Shown here: in pieces, positions 1-5,221 of the stretch
Numbering within the stretch: the stretch's first letter is position 1
Layout: each line of letters starts with the position of its first letter
Origin: an uncultured Acidimicrobiia bacterium
GTDB lineage: Bacteria; Actinomycetota; Acidimicrobiia; Spongiisociales; JAENVV01
DNA: 6,837 nt
Reading direction: 5' to 3'
Assembly (NCBI GenBank): GCA_905480085.1
Contig: CAJQPD010000094.1
Location: forward strand, 1 to 6,837
Notes under the pieces: generated by a model
What the model saw: only the letters and a program-made list of their open reading frames with translations
Databases searched by the model: none
Told to the model about the DNA's origin: nothing
Program-made: the position numbers and the translations under genes

Positions 1-1332
1 TTCCAATCCTTCGAGCCGGGTTCGGGAGGCGTTGTCGGTTTCCTTTTTGAGTGCCGCTCGCTCGATCTCGAGCTGGATAATGCGCCGCTCCAACTCGTCG
101 ATTTCGTCTGGCATGGAGTCGATCTCGATCCGTAGCTTCGAGCCGGCCTCGTCGATGAGGTCGATCGCCTTGTCGGGAAGATGTCTACCGGTGATGTACC
201 GATCGGATAACACCGCGGCGGCGACGAGGGCTGAGTCCTGGATGCGGACTCCATGATGAACTTCGTACCGTTCCTTGAGTCCTCGCAAGATCCCGATGGT
301 GTCCTCGACCGAAGGCGCCTCGACGAGTACCGGCTGGAACCGGCGTTCGAGGGCGGCGTCTTTTTCCACGTACTTGCGGAATTCGTCGAGGGTGGTGGCG
401 CCGATCAACCGCAGCTCGCCCCGGGCCAACATGGGCTTGAGCATGTTGGAGGCGTCCATCGATCCTTCGGCGGCTCCCGCTCCTACGAGTGTGTGCATTT
501 CGTCGATGAAGGTGATGATCTGGCCTTCGGAGTTTTTGATCTCATCGAGCACCGCTTTGAGGCGCTCTTCGAACTCGCCGCGATACTTGGCACCCGCTAC
601 GAGTGCCGACAGATCGATTGCCACGATCCGTTTGGTCTTGAGTCCTTCGGGGACGTCGCCGTTGGCGATCCGTTGAGCGAGGCCTTCGACGATGGCCGTC
701 TTGCCAACCCCTGGTTCGCCGATGAGCACCGGATTGTTTTTGGTCCGACGCGAGAGCACCTGGATCACGCGGCGGATCTCCTCATCACGGCCGATGACCG
801 GGTCAAGCTTCTGGGCCCTGGCGACCGAGGTGAGGTCACGGCCGTACTTCTCAAGCGCATTGAGGGTGGCTTCCGGGTCCTGGGAGCTGACCCGCTGGCT
901 GCCCCGGAGGGTGGTGAGCGCTTCCAACACCCTCTTTCGAGTGATGTTGAGTTGGGCGAGCGCCTGGCCGACCGGATCGCTGGTCTTGAGAAGGGCCAGC
1001 ACCACGTGCTCAACTGAGACGTAGTCATCAGACATGCCCTGGCGCTCGTCGTCGGCCCGATTGAGTACCTTGATCGTCTCGGGGGCAAACGAAGGCTCCG
1101 TGTCGCCATACACTTTGGGAAGTCTGTCGATAATGTCGTTTACGGCGTTTCGGAGGGCGCCCGGTGTAACGTCAAGTCGGTTGAGAAGCGGATAGACGAT
1201 GCCATCGGTTTGGCTCAACAGAGCCAGGACAAGATGACCGGGGGTGACATATTGGTGGTTGGCGGTCTCGGCTAGTTGGCGCGCCGCGACCAGCGATTGT
1301 TGAGTAGCGTTGGTGAGTTTTTGCATGTCCAT
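1..1332 (-). CDS. clpB: ATP-dependent disaggregase ClpB (Hsp100), N-terminal half, cut by the left edge
   Basis: ClpB is a cytosolic hexameric AAA+ unfoldase that pulls polypeptides out of aggregates together with DnaK/DnaJ/GrpE. The 444 codons present hold the Clp N domain (about residues 1-150, two Clp repeats), the whole first nucleotide-binding domain and the start of the coiled-coil middle domain (from about 395). Visible motifs are Walker A GEPGVGKT (205-212), the pore-loop segment [13 protein letters not shown], Walker B FIDEMH (275-280, with D277 and E278), a GATT sensor-1 region, and arginine fingers R330/R331 in ALERRF. The family is about 850 residues, so the second ATPase domain lies outside the window. 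I chose the ATG at 1330-1332 because GGAGAA lies 6 bases upstream; a second ATG two codons later (1324-1326) is spaced worse. The gene diverges from the thioesterase gene. A candidate promoter and HspR operator sit in the gap, fitting the known HspR control of clpB in Streptomyces and Mycobacterium. Confidence 0.97.
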   Translation of the reverse strand, partial: MDMQKLTNATQQSLVAARQLAETANHQYVTPGHLVLALLSQTDGIVYPLLNRLDVTPGALRNAVNDIIDRLPKVYGDTEPSFAPETIKVLNRADDERQGMSDDYVSVEHVVLALLKTSDPVGQALAQLNITRKRVLEALTTLRGSQRVSSQDPEATLNALEKYGRDLTSVARAQKLDPVIGRDEEIRRVIQVLSRRTKNNPVLIGEPGVGKTAIVEGLAQRIANGDVPEGLKTKRIVAIDLSALVAGAKYRGEFEERLKAVLDEIKNSEGQIITFIDEMHTLVGAGAAEGSMDASNMLKPMLARGELRLIGATTLDEFRKYVEKDAALERRFQPVLVEAPSVEDTIGILRGLKERYEVHHGVRIQDSALVAAAVLSDRYITGRHLPDKAIDLIDEAGSKLRIEIDSMPDEIDELERRIIQLEIERAALKKETDNASRTRLEGLE

Positions 1333-1338
1333 AGTGTC

Positions 1339-1344
1339 TTCTCC
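1339..1344 (-). promoter_or_regulatory. Ribosome binding site of clpB
   Basis: GGAGAA on the minus strand lies 6 bases before the ATG at 1330-1332 and 12 bases before the next ATG at 1324-1326. This favours the upstream start. Confidence 0.7.
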
Positions 1345-1386
1345 AGATACCTACAACCACCGAATTGTGTAAAGTATTTCAATAAA

Positions 1387-1407
1387 TCTGAGTCTAGTTA
1401 TATCAAA
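1387..1407. promoter_or_regulatory. Degenerate HAIR-like operator (possible HspR site)
   Basis: The HspR operator HAIR has the consensus CTTGAGT-N7-ACTCAAG. Here TCTGAGT (1387-1393), seven bases, and TATCAAA (1401-1407) have exactly the 7-7-7 spacing and match 9 of 14 arm positions, with TGAGT and TCAA retained. The site covers the candidate clpB -10 element and start point, where a repressor would act. The arms are only partly symmetric and the region is AT-rich, so a chance match is quite possible. What raises it above background is its place upstream of clpB in a window that also encodes HspR. Confidence 0.3.
1397..1405 (-). promoter_or_regulatory. Candidate extended -10 promoter element of clpB
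   Basis: On the minus strand the sequence reads TGATATAAC. That is a TGn extension plus TATAAC (5 of 6 to TATAAT), the form that can work without a good -35 box; the -35 position (GAACAC) is indeed poor. It would place the transcript start near 1390, giving a leader of about 58 bases before the clpB ATG. It lies in the most AT-rich stretch of the window (about 1364-1410). Assignment is by pattern only. Confidence 0.45.
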
Positions 1408-1413
1408 TTTCTC

Positions 1414-1428
1414 CGAGAGGTGTTCTCG
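1414..1428 (+). promoter_or_regulatory. Small hairpin holding the thioesterase ribosome binding site
   Basis: CGAGA (1414-1418), loop GGTGT and TCTCG (1424-1428) form a perfect 5-base-pair stem directly before the ATG at 1431. The likely Shine-Dalgarno sequence GAGAGG (1415-1420) lies in the 5' arm and loop, so folding could partly hide it. The stem is short and its effect on translation is inferred. Confidence 0.35.
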
Positions 1429-1430
1429 CC

Positions 1431-1922
1431 ATGACCAGCCAACTCAGCGCCAAACCTCCCAGCGAATCCTTGACCAATATGACACTGATGATGGGCGTCG
1501 ACCACGGGAATACGGCAGGTTTTGTGCACGGTGGCTCGATTATGAAATTGGTTGACGAGGCGGCCGGGGTGGCATCGATGCGACATTGTCGGGGCCGGGT
1601 GGTAACCGCCCAGGTCGACTCGCTGTCGTTCCTGGCTCCGGTGCACATGGGTGATGTGTTATCGATCGTTGCCCATGTGACTCAAGCGTGGACCACCTCG
1701 ATGGAGGTGGAAGTGGAAGTGAATCGTGAAAACCCTCGCACCGGTGAGGGAGAACTCACGACCAGAGCGTACCTGACGATGGTGGCCGTAGATGAGGACG
1801 GACACCCCGTATCGGTTCCGCCAATCCTCGCCGAAACCGCATCCGAATTACGAGATCAGCGTAAGGCCGAGGCGCGCCGGTCGGCCCGTATTGAACTGCG
1901 ATCTCGTCTCGAATTGCAGTAG
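1431..1922 (+). CDS. Acyl-CoA thioesterase, hotdog fold (YciA/BACH type)
   Basis: A 163-residue protein predicted to hydrolyse acyl-CoA to free fatty acid and CoA in the cytosol. Its pattern is that of hexameric hotdog acyl-CoA hydrolases. N27 precedes GFVHGG (30-35) at the start of the central helix, followed by D42-E43 in KLVDEAAG, where the family carries its catalytic acid. Then come the VTAQVDSLSFLAPVHMGD strand region and a second conserved block with SMEVEVEV, TGE and YLTMVAVDEDG. The last 30 or so residues are a charged, Arg/Glu-rich helix-like tail. The start at 1431 fits the end of the divergent promoter region, and GAGAGG lies 10 bases upstream inside a small hairpin. It converges on the 127-residue unknown gene with only 19 bases between stop codons. 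Acyl chain specificity cannot be told. Family assignment is firm; a link to the neighbouring chaperones is not shown. Confidence 0.9.
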   Translation: MTSQLSAKPPSESLTNMTLMMGVDHGNTAGFVHGGSIMKLVDEAAGVASMRHCRGRVVTAQVDSLSFLAPVHMGDVLSIVAHVTQAWTTSMEVEVEVNRENPRTGEGELTTRAYLTMVAVDEDGHPVSVPPILAETASELRDQRKAEARRSARIELRSRLELQ

Positions 1923-1941
1923 GAGACCGGGTTCCGTCGAC

Positions 1942-2325
1942 TTAAAGGGTGGCTTCGAGGTGCCGGTTGATCGCATCGAGGACGGCACGGGCGGTTGCTT
2001 TCTCAGGGCTGTTCTCGTGGATGACCGCACTGCCGACCAGCGCTCCAGGAGCCGTGGACGAATGAACCTGGGCGATGGCGATCCGGGAGGCGCCGAGATC
2101 GGTGGTCGCTACGGCAGCCAGATCGAGGTGGAGTTTGCCGGCGGCGATGGATTCGACCGCTCGCAACGTGGCCTCGCCGACCAGACGGGGACGGGCAGAC
2201 GGGGATACGGAACCGACAGAGGTTCCCTCGTGAATTTCTTCGCCCCACGCCAAAATGACTTTGACGCGGGTCTCATCCCCCTCGGTCACTTCTTCAAATT
2301 GGGCGAGAGCCGGTCGCAGTTTCAT
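1942..2325 (-). CDS. Uncharacterised 127-residue alpha/beta protein
   Basis: I do not recognise a named family. The protein is soluble, with no signal peptide, membrane segment or cysteine. Its likely order of structure is strand (VKVILAW, 21-27), strand around 31-38, helix (RPRLVGEATLRAVESI, 45-60), strand (LHLDLAAVAT, 65-74), strand (RIAIAQVHS, 81-89), strand (ALVGSAVIH, 95-103) and a C-terminal helix (PEKATARAVLDAINRHLE, 107-124). This regular layout and coding-like composition argue for a real gene. The ATG at 2323-2325 is the first start after an in-frame stop at 2350-2352. The upstream GAGTTTGG is a poor Shine-Dalgarno. It follows the Ycf46-like ATPase on the same strand after 35 bases, so the two are probably co-transcribed and the protein could be an accessory of the ATPase; that is inference. 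Confidence 0.72.
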   Translation of the reverse strand: MKLRPALAQFEEVTEGDETRVKVILAWGEEIHEGTSVGSVSPSARPRLVGEATLRAVESIAAGKLHLDLAAVATTDLGASRIAIAQVHSSTAPGALVGSAVIHENSPEKATARAVLDAINRHLEATL

Positions 2326-2360
2326 CGCGCCAAACTCTAGCGGATATATCTAACGGGGTC

Positions 2361-3824
2361 CTACGCCCGAACGGCCCGTTCGGATGCCCATGCCCGGAGG
2401 GCTCCGATGCTTTCTGCCCGCGAAACCGATAGAGGGACTGCGGCGGCCAATTCCTGGAGGAGGGTGCTCGTGGTGAGTGATTCGTCTTTCGCGAAGGCCC
2501 GGTAGGTGGCCCCGACGACCGCCCCTTCGATCTCCGCTCCCGAGTAGCCCGACGTAGCCGCTGCGAGGCGGGGTAGGTCGAAACCGGCAGGGTCGTGATC
2601 TCGGAAACTCAGATGATATGTGAGAATCTCGCTCCGGGCGGCGGCGTCAGGGAGATCCACGAAGAAGATCTCGTCGAATCGGCCCTTTCGCAGGAACTCT
2701 GGCGGAAGCCATGCAACGTTGTTGGCGGTTGCCACGATGAAGACTCCTTCGGGGCGATCCTGCATCCACCGTAGGAACGTTCCGAGTAGGCGACTGCTGG
2801 TTCCCCCGTCGCTGTCCGCTGCGGAGGTCGCGAAACCCTTCTCGATCTCGTCTATCCACAGCACGGCAGGTGCCATGGCGTCGACGGCCGTCAGGGACTT
2901 GGCGAGACGGGCTTCCGACTCGCCAATGTATTTGGAATAGAGGCGGGACGGATCGAGTAGTACGAGAGGTTGTTGCCAGGTTCTCGCCAGTGTCTTGGCG
3001 ATGAACGACTTGCCGCATCCGGGCACTCCGGTGAGGAGGATTCCGCGCGGGGCCGGCAGGTTGAGCTGAGGAGCGGCCTGGGCGCGGATTCTCAGTCGCA
3101 ACCAATCCTTCAGTCCGTTAAGCCCTCCGACGGAGTCGAGAGTACCGGAGTCGGCTTCGATGAGTTCAAGAATGCCATCGGCGGTGAACAGGGCCGCTCT
3201 GGCGTTTTGCAGTGCAGCCACGTCATTGGCGCCGAGAGCTCCATCGGCGAAGGCAGCTTGCTGAATCAGACGCTCGGCCTGGCCGACGCTCAGTCCTCGT
3301 AGTGCGTTGGCCAGGGAGGGTAGAGATGCCTCATCAATGGCTACTTCGAAATTTCGTTCCGCCAGATCACTGGCGGTTCGGCGGATGAGGTCGGTGAGTT
3401 CGTCAAGTTCGGGTGGTCGAAGTTTCCATAGGTGAGCGACAGACCCGAGCTCGGGAGGTATCTCAGCGGTTGGGGTGGTCATGATGATGGTTTGATCGGG
3501 GGACAGCTGGGCGGCGGTCTCTTTGATTCTGCGCACCACATAGCTGTCATTGAGGATCGGCTGGGCATCGGCAAAAACGAATACCGCCCCCGCCTGCACG
3601 TCGGTTATCCAGTTGAGTGCTTGATGGGGGTTCTGGGTCTGGTACATCGCTGCACCGGAGTTGTTGGTTAGGCCACTGGCACTGGACCACTGCCAGACGT
3701 CAGCCTTGAGGTCGGTGGCTATCGATCGGAGTAATGCCATGAAGCGGGCTTCTTCGTTGGTCTCGACGATCACGAGAGAAGCAGGCGAAGCCAGTAACAC
3801 TTTCAGATCGACCGAGTTGTCCAT
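2361..3824 (-). CDS. Ycf46-like AAA+ ATPase
   Basis: A 487-residue cytosolic AAA+ ATPase resembling Ycf46 of cyanobacteria and algal plastids. The C-terminal half is a complete classical AAA module: VGGLNGLKDWLRLR entry (232-245), Walker A GVPGCGKS (266-273), Walker B VLWIDE (321-326, with D325 and E326), GTSSRLLGTFLRWMQ (341-355), sensor 1 ATANN (365-369), arginine fingers R379/R382 in LRKGRFDEIFF, and sensor 2 region GYSGAEIE (426-433). Residues 1-220 look like a second, degenerate AAA fold: VIVETNEEARF replaces a P-loop and VFVFADA (81-87) resembles a Walker B strand. Ycf46 has been linked to CO2 use in cyanobacteria, but nothing here suggests photosynthesis and the substrate is unknown. 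The start is supported by GAGG 5 bases upstream. It is divergent from the archease gene (29-base gap), with the 127-residue gene downstream on the same strand. Confidence 0.9.
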   Translation of the reverse strand: MDNSVDLKVLLASPASLVIVETNEEARFMALLRSIATDLKADVWQWSSASGLTNNSGAAMYQTQNPHQALNWITDVQAGAVFVFADAQPILNDSYVVRRIKETAAQLSPDQTIIMTTPTAEIPPELGSVAHLWKLRPPELDELTDLIRRTASDLAERNFEVAIDEASLPSLANALRGLSVGQAERLIQQAAFADGALGANDVAALQNARAALFTADGILELIEADSGTLDSVGGLNGLKDWLRLRIRAQAAPQLNLPAPRGILLTGVPGCGKSFIAKTLARTWQQPLVLLDPSRLYSKYIGESEARLAKSLTAVDAMAPAVLWIDEIEKGFATSAADSDGGTSSRLLGTFLRWMQDRPEGVFIVATANNVAWLPPEFLRKGRFDEIFFVDLPDAAARSEILTYHLSFRDHDPAGFDLPRLAAATSGYSGAEIEGAVVGATYRAFAKDESLTTSTLLQELAAAVPLSVSRAESIGALRAWASERAVRA

Positions 3825-3853
3825 TTTCGCCTCACATAGACCACAATTGTCGG
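3825..3853. promoter_or_regulatory. 29-base divergent gap with an ACAATTGT palindrome
   Basis: This gap separates the ATPase start (minus) from the archease start (plus). It holds the ATPase Shine-Dalgarno GAGG (3830-3833, minus strand) and a perfect 8-base palindrome ACAATTGT (3843-3850). The gap is too small for two ordinary promoters, so promoter elements probably reach into the opposing coding regions or overlap each other. No clear Shine-Dalgarno precedes the archease ATG. Confidence 0.35.
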
Positions 3854-4255
3854 ATGACTGCTTTCGAATTCGCTTCGGCAGATCTCATGATTGCCTACGG
3901 GGCGACGCTCGCAGAGCTTTTCGAGAACGCTGCCTATGGTATCGCAGCCCACTCAGGTTTCGACGACCGACAGTCGCCGCTGTATGACGTTGCCGTGATG
4001 GCCATCGGGGATAGTCCCGAAGAGCTGCTCGGCGATTGGCTGGTGCAGCTCGACCTACGGAGCATTGAAGCCGGGTTGAGCCTGGTCTCCTTCTCGGTAG
4101 ACCGGCTCGAGGAGGGCGGGGTGCAAGGGACCGCCGCCGGATATCGCACCTCAGAAACGGCTTTCCCGCCGCGGTGGCATGTTGAGACGATAGTCCTCAT
4201 GGTCGATGGCGCTTGGGGCCGAATTCGAAAAGAGCCGCCCCCGGAGGCGAGCTGA
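3854..4255 (+). CDS. Archease-family protein, short and diverged
   Basis: Archease is a small metal-binding protein that activates the RNA ligase RtcB (3'-phosphate RNA joining, tRNA repair). This 133-residue protein keeps the family pattern in order: FEFASADLMI (4-13) at the place of the usual HTADIGI, YGATLAELFENAAYGI (15-30), EELLGDWLVQLD (56-67) at the place of LLVDWLNELL, then LSLVSFSVDRLEE (75-87) and HVETIVLMVDGAW (109-121). Two things are odd. The usual His before the conserved Ser/Thr-Ala-Asp is replaced (ASAD, with D10 kept), and the last beta strand is missing or replaced by a KEPPPEAS tail. No in-frame start codon lies in the upstream gap, and the ribosome binding site is weak. 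RtcB is not in the window. mscL follows after 52 bases on the same strand. The family call rests on pattern similarity; retained archease activity is uncertain. Confidence 0.72.
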   Translation: MTAFEFASADLMIAYGATLAELFENAAYGIAAHSGFDDRQSPLYDVAVMAIGDSPEELLGDWLVQLDLRSIEAGLSLVSFSVDRLEEGGVQGTAAGYRTSETAFPPRWHVETIVLMVDGAWGRIRKEPPPEAS

Positions 4256-4295
4256 CTGTTGCTTCCGATACCATTGTTGCGTATCTCCGACCCCC

Positions 4296-4302
4296 AAGGA
4301 GG
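4296..4302 (+). promoter_or_regulatory. Ribosome binding site of mscL
   Basis: AAGGAGG lies 5 bases before the ATG at 4308 and fixes the mscL start. The same frame is open upstream to an ATG at 4206, but that would add 34 residues unlike any MscL and overlap the archease gene. Confidence 0.85.
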
Positions 4303-4307
4303 GAACG

Positions 4308-4709
4308 ATGTTTAAGGAATTCAAAGACTTCATCATGCGGCCCGGTTTGATCGATATTGGCGTCGGCCTGGTGATGGCGGCGGCGTTGGGTGCGGTGATC
4401 ACTTCTCTCGTAGACAACCTATTGATGCCGATCGTCGGTCTCGTCTTTGGTGAACCGAGCTTCGACAGTGTGCTGGCGTTCAACACGGCGGCCGATGGAA
4501 CCGGTGGGATCCGCATTGGATCCTTCATCACCGCCTTGATCACCTTCGTCATGATTGGCGCTGCGGTCTTCTTCTTCATCATCAAGCCATACAAGGCGGT
4601 CACATCCCGGGTGCAAGAGCCAGCTGAGGACGAAGCGCCCGCTCCGGACCCAGAAGACATTGTGCTGCTGCGCGAGATCCGCGACGCCCTCAGCCGAACC
4701 CAGGGTTGA
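4308..4709 (+). CDS. mscL: Large-conductance mechanosensitive channel MscL
   Basis: MscL is a pentameric inner-membrane channel that opens under membrane tension and releases solutes during hypo-osmotic shock. The 133-residue protein has the family layout: an amphipathic N-terminal helix MFKEFKDFIMRP (1-12); TM1 from about 14 to 45 with SLVDNLLMPIVG; a short periplasmic loop (about 46-70); TM2 about 72-95 (FITALITFVMIGAAVFFFII) ending in KPYKAV; an acidic, proline-rich linker; and the C-terminal bundle helix DIVLLREIRDAL (117-128). Opposite the M. tuberculosis gate residues L17 and V21 it has I17 and L21, with glycines at 18 and 20. A strong Shine-Dalgarno sets the start. A weak promoter-like pair (TTGCTT at 4259, TATCTC at 4282, 17-base spacing) lies in the 52-base gap after the archease gene, so it may be co-transcribed or independent. 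It converges on hspR. Confidence 0.95.
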   Translation: MFKEFKDFIMRPGLIDIGVGLVMAAALGAVITSLVDNLLMPIVGLVFGEPSFDSVLAFNTAADGTGGIRIGSFITALITFVMIGAAVFFFIIKPYKAVTSRVQEPAEDEAPAPDPEDIVLLREIRDALSRTQG

Positions 4710-4719
4710 ACCCGGGGTT
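4696..4719 (+). repeat. 12-base tandem repeat of inverted repeats across the mscL stop; possible terminator
   Basis: Two adjoining 12-base units, GAACCCAGGGTT (4696-4707) and GAACCCGGGGTT (4708-4719), differ at one base. Each unit is itself an inverted repeat (AACCC/GGGTT), and arms can also pair between units, including the outer GAACCC (4696-4701) with GGGTTC (4715-4720). The mscL stop codon (4707-4709) spans the junction. A further CCCGA-TT-TCGGG dyad follows at 4726-4737. There is no T-rich run, so a terminator role is only possible; actinobacterial terminators often lack one. Confidence 0.45.
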
Positions 4720-4828
4720 CGTACGCCCGATTTCGGGAGCTGGGGCCCTCGGAACGGGGGTCAGGGATGAACGGTCGGGGCTGCAGGGTGGCGATCTCGC
4801 ACCCGGGCGCGGGCTCGCTTGATCGTGC
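4710..4828. other. Convergent intergenic region between mscL and hspR, no gene seen
   Basis: These 119 GC-rich bases separate the two convergent stop codons. I see no coding frame or RNA gene. Besides the end of the tandem repeat, there is a CCCGA/TCGGG dyad (4726-4737), a GGGCCC palindrome (about 4744-4749) and a CCCGGGCGCGGG stretch (about 4803-4812). It probably serves as a transcription-stop zone for both genes. Confidence 0.5.
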
Positions 4829-4849
4829 TTACCGGTTACGGTCCGGTAA
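4829..4849 (-). terminator. Perfect 7-7-7 inverted repeat at the end of hspR, candidate terminator
   Basis: TTACCGG (4829-4835), a 7-base spacer and CCGGTAA (4843-4849) form a perfect 7-base-pair stem. It covers the last codons and the TAA stop of hspR. One G-U pair could extend it in the hspR transcript. No U run follows, so it may be a U-less terminator or an RNA 3'-end stabiliser. The arm spacing equals that of a HAIR operator, but the arm sequence is different. Confidence 0.4.
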
Positions 4850-5221
4850 ATGAGTCTGACGAAGCACGATTTCGCTCCGATATGACGCGTGAACCTGACG
4901 GACCGCGGCCTGGGCTCGCTCTCGCTCCAAAGTCAAGTGGTCTATGAGTCCGGCAACCTGTTCCTCAAGGGCCTGAACTCGATCTTGCAAGGCCATCACC
5001 TTTTTGACGCCCTCAAGGTTTAGCCCCTGCTCGGTGAGCGTCTGAATGAGTTGGAGCCGATCGATATCGGCCTGGGAGTAACGGCGCGTTCCACCGGCGG
5101 TTCGGTGCGGCTCGACGAGTCCTCGTCGTTCATAGATCCGCAGGGTCTGTGGATGGAGCCCCGACAATTCGGCAGCCACCGAGATCACAAACAGGGCGTG
5201 ATTGGCTGACTTGCCGCTCAT
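4829..5221 (-). CDS. hspR: Heat-shock repressor HspR (MerR family)
   Basis: HspR binds HAIR operators (CTTGAGT-N7-ACTCAAG) and represses the dnaK operon and clpB; DnaK acts as co-repressor, so unfolded proteins relieve repression. The 130-residue protein starts its winged helix-turn-helix with FVISVAAELSGLHPQTLRIYERRGLVEP (11-38). It then has the wing RTAGGTRRYS (40-49) with R46/R47/Y48, the second helix pair DIDRLQLIQTLTEQGLNLEGVKKVM (52-76), and a dimer coiled coil (about 79-112, LQDRVQALEEQVAGL onward). HPQTLR is the hallmark that separates HspR from other MerR proteins. Length fits the family (about 125-150). Its ATG overlaps the dnaJ stop (ATGA), with GAGG 8 bases upstream, so it is the last gene of the operon and probably translationally coupled. 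Autorepression is expected through an operator before dnaK, outside the window. Confidence 0.96.
   Translation of the reverse strand: MSGKSANHALFVISVAAELSGLHPQTLRIYERRGLVEPHRTAGGTRRYSQADIDRLQLIQTLTEQGLNLEGVKKVMALQDRVQALEEQVAGLIDHLTLERERAQAAVRQVHASYRSEIVLRQTHLPDRNR

Noticed and set aside
274..280. CTTGAGT half-sites inside clpB (also near 637-643 and 985-990) resembling HAIR arms
   Set aside because: None has a second arm at the required 7-base spacing, and they are read as ordinary clpB codons on the other strand.
253..1017. Plus-strand 254-residue open frame opposite clpB
   Set aside because: It lies wholly antisense to well-conserved ClpB codons, has no recognisable domain or ribosome binding site, and is the usual shadow frame in GC-rich DNA.
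2343..2350. GATATATC palindrome before the 127-residue gene as a promoter or operator
   Set aside because: It is a short AT palindrome in a 35-base gap between same-strand genes, with no -35 partner; chance is a sufficient explanation.
4259..4287. mscL promoter TTGCTT-N17-TATCTC
   Set aside because: Spacing is ideal but each box matches its consensus at only 3 of 6 positions, so it is not listed as a feature.
4206..4307. Longer mscL start at 4206 adding 34 residues
   Set aside because: The extension overlaps the archease gene and is unlike any MscL N terminus, whereas AAGGAGG sits 5 bases before the ATG at 4308.
4151..4660. Minus-strand 169-residue open frame across the archease end and mscL
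   Set aside because: It is low-complexity and Met/Pro/Ser-rich, antisense to a certain mscL gene, with no family resemblance.
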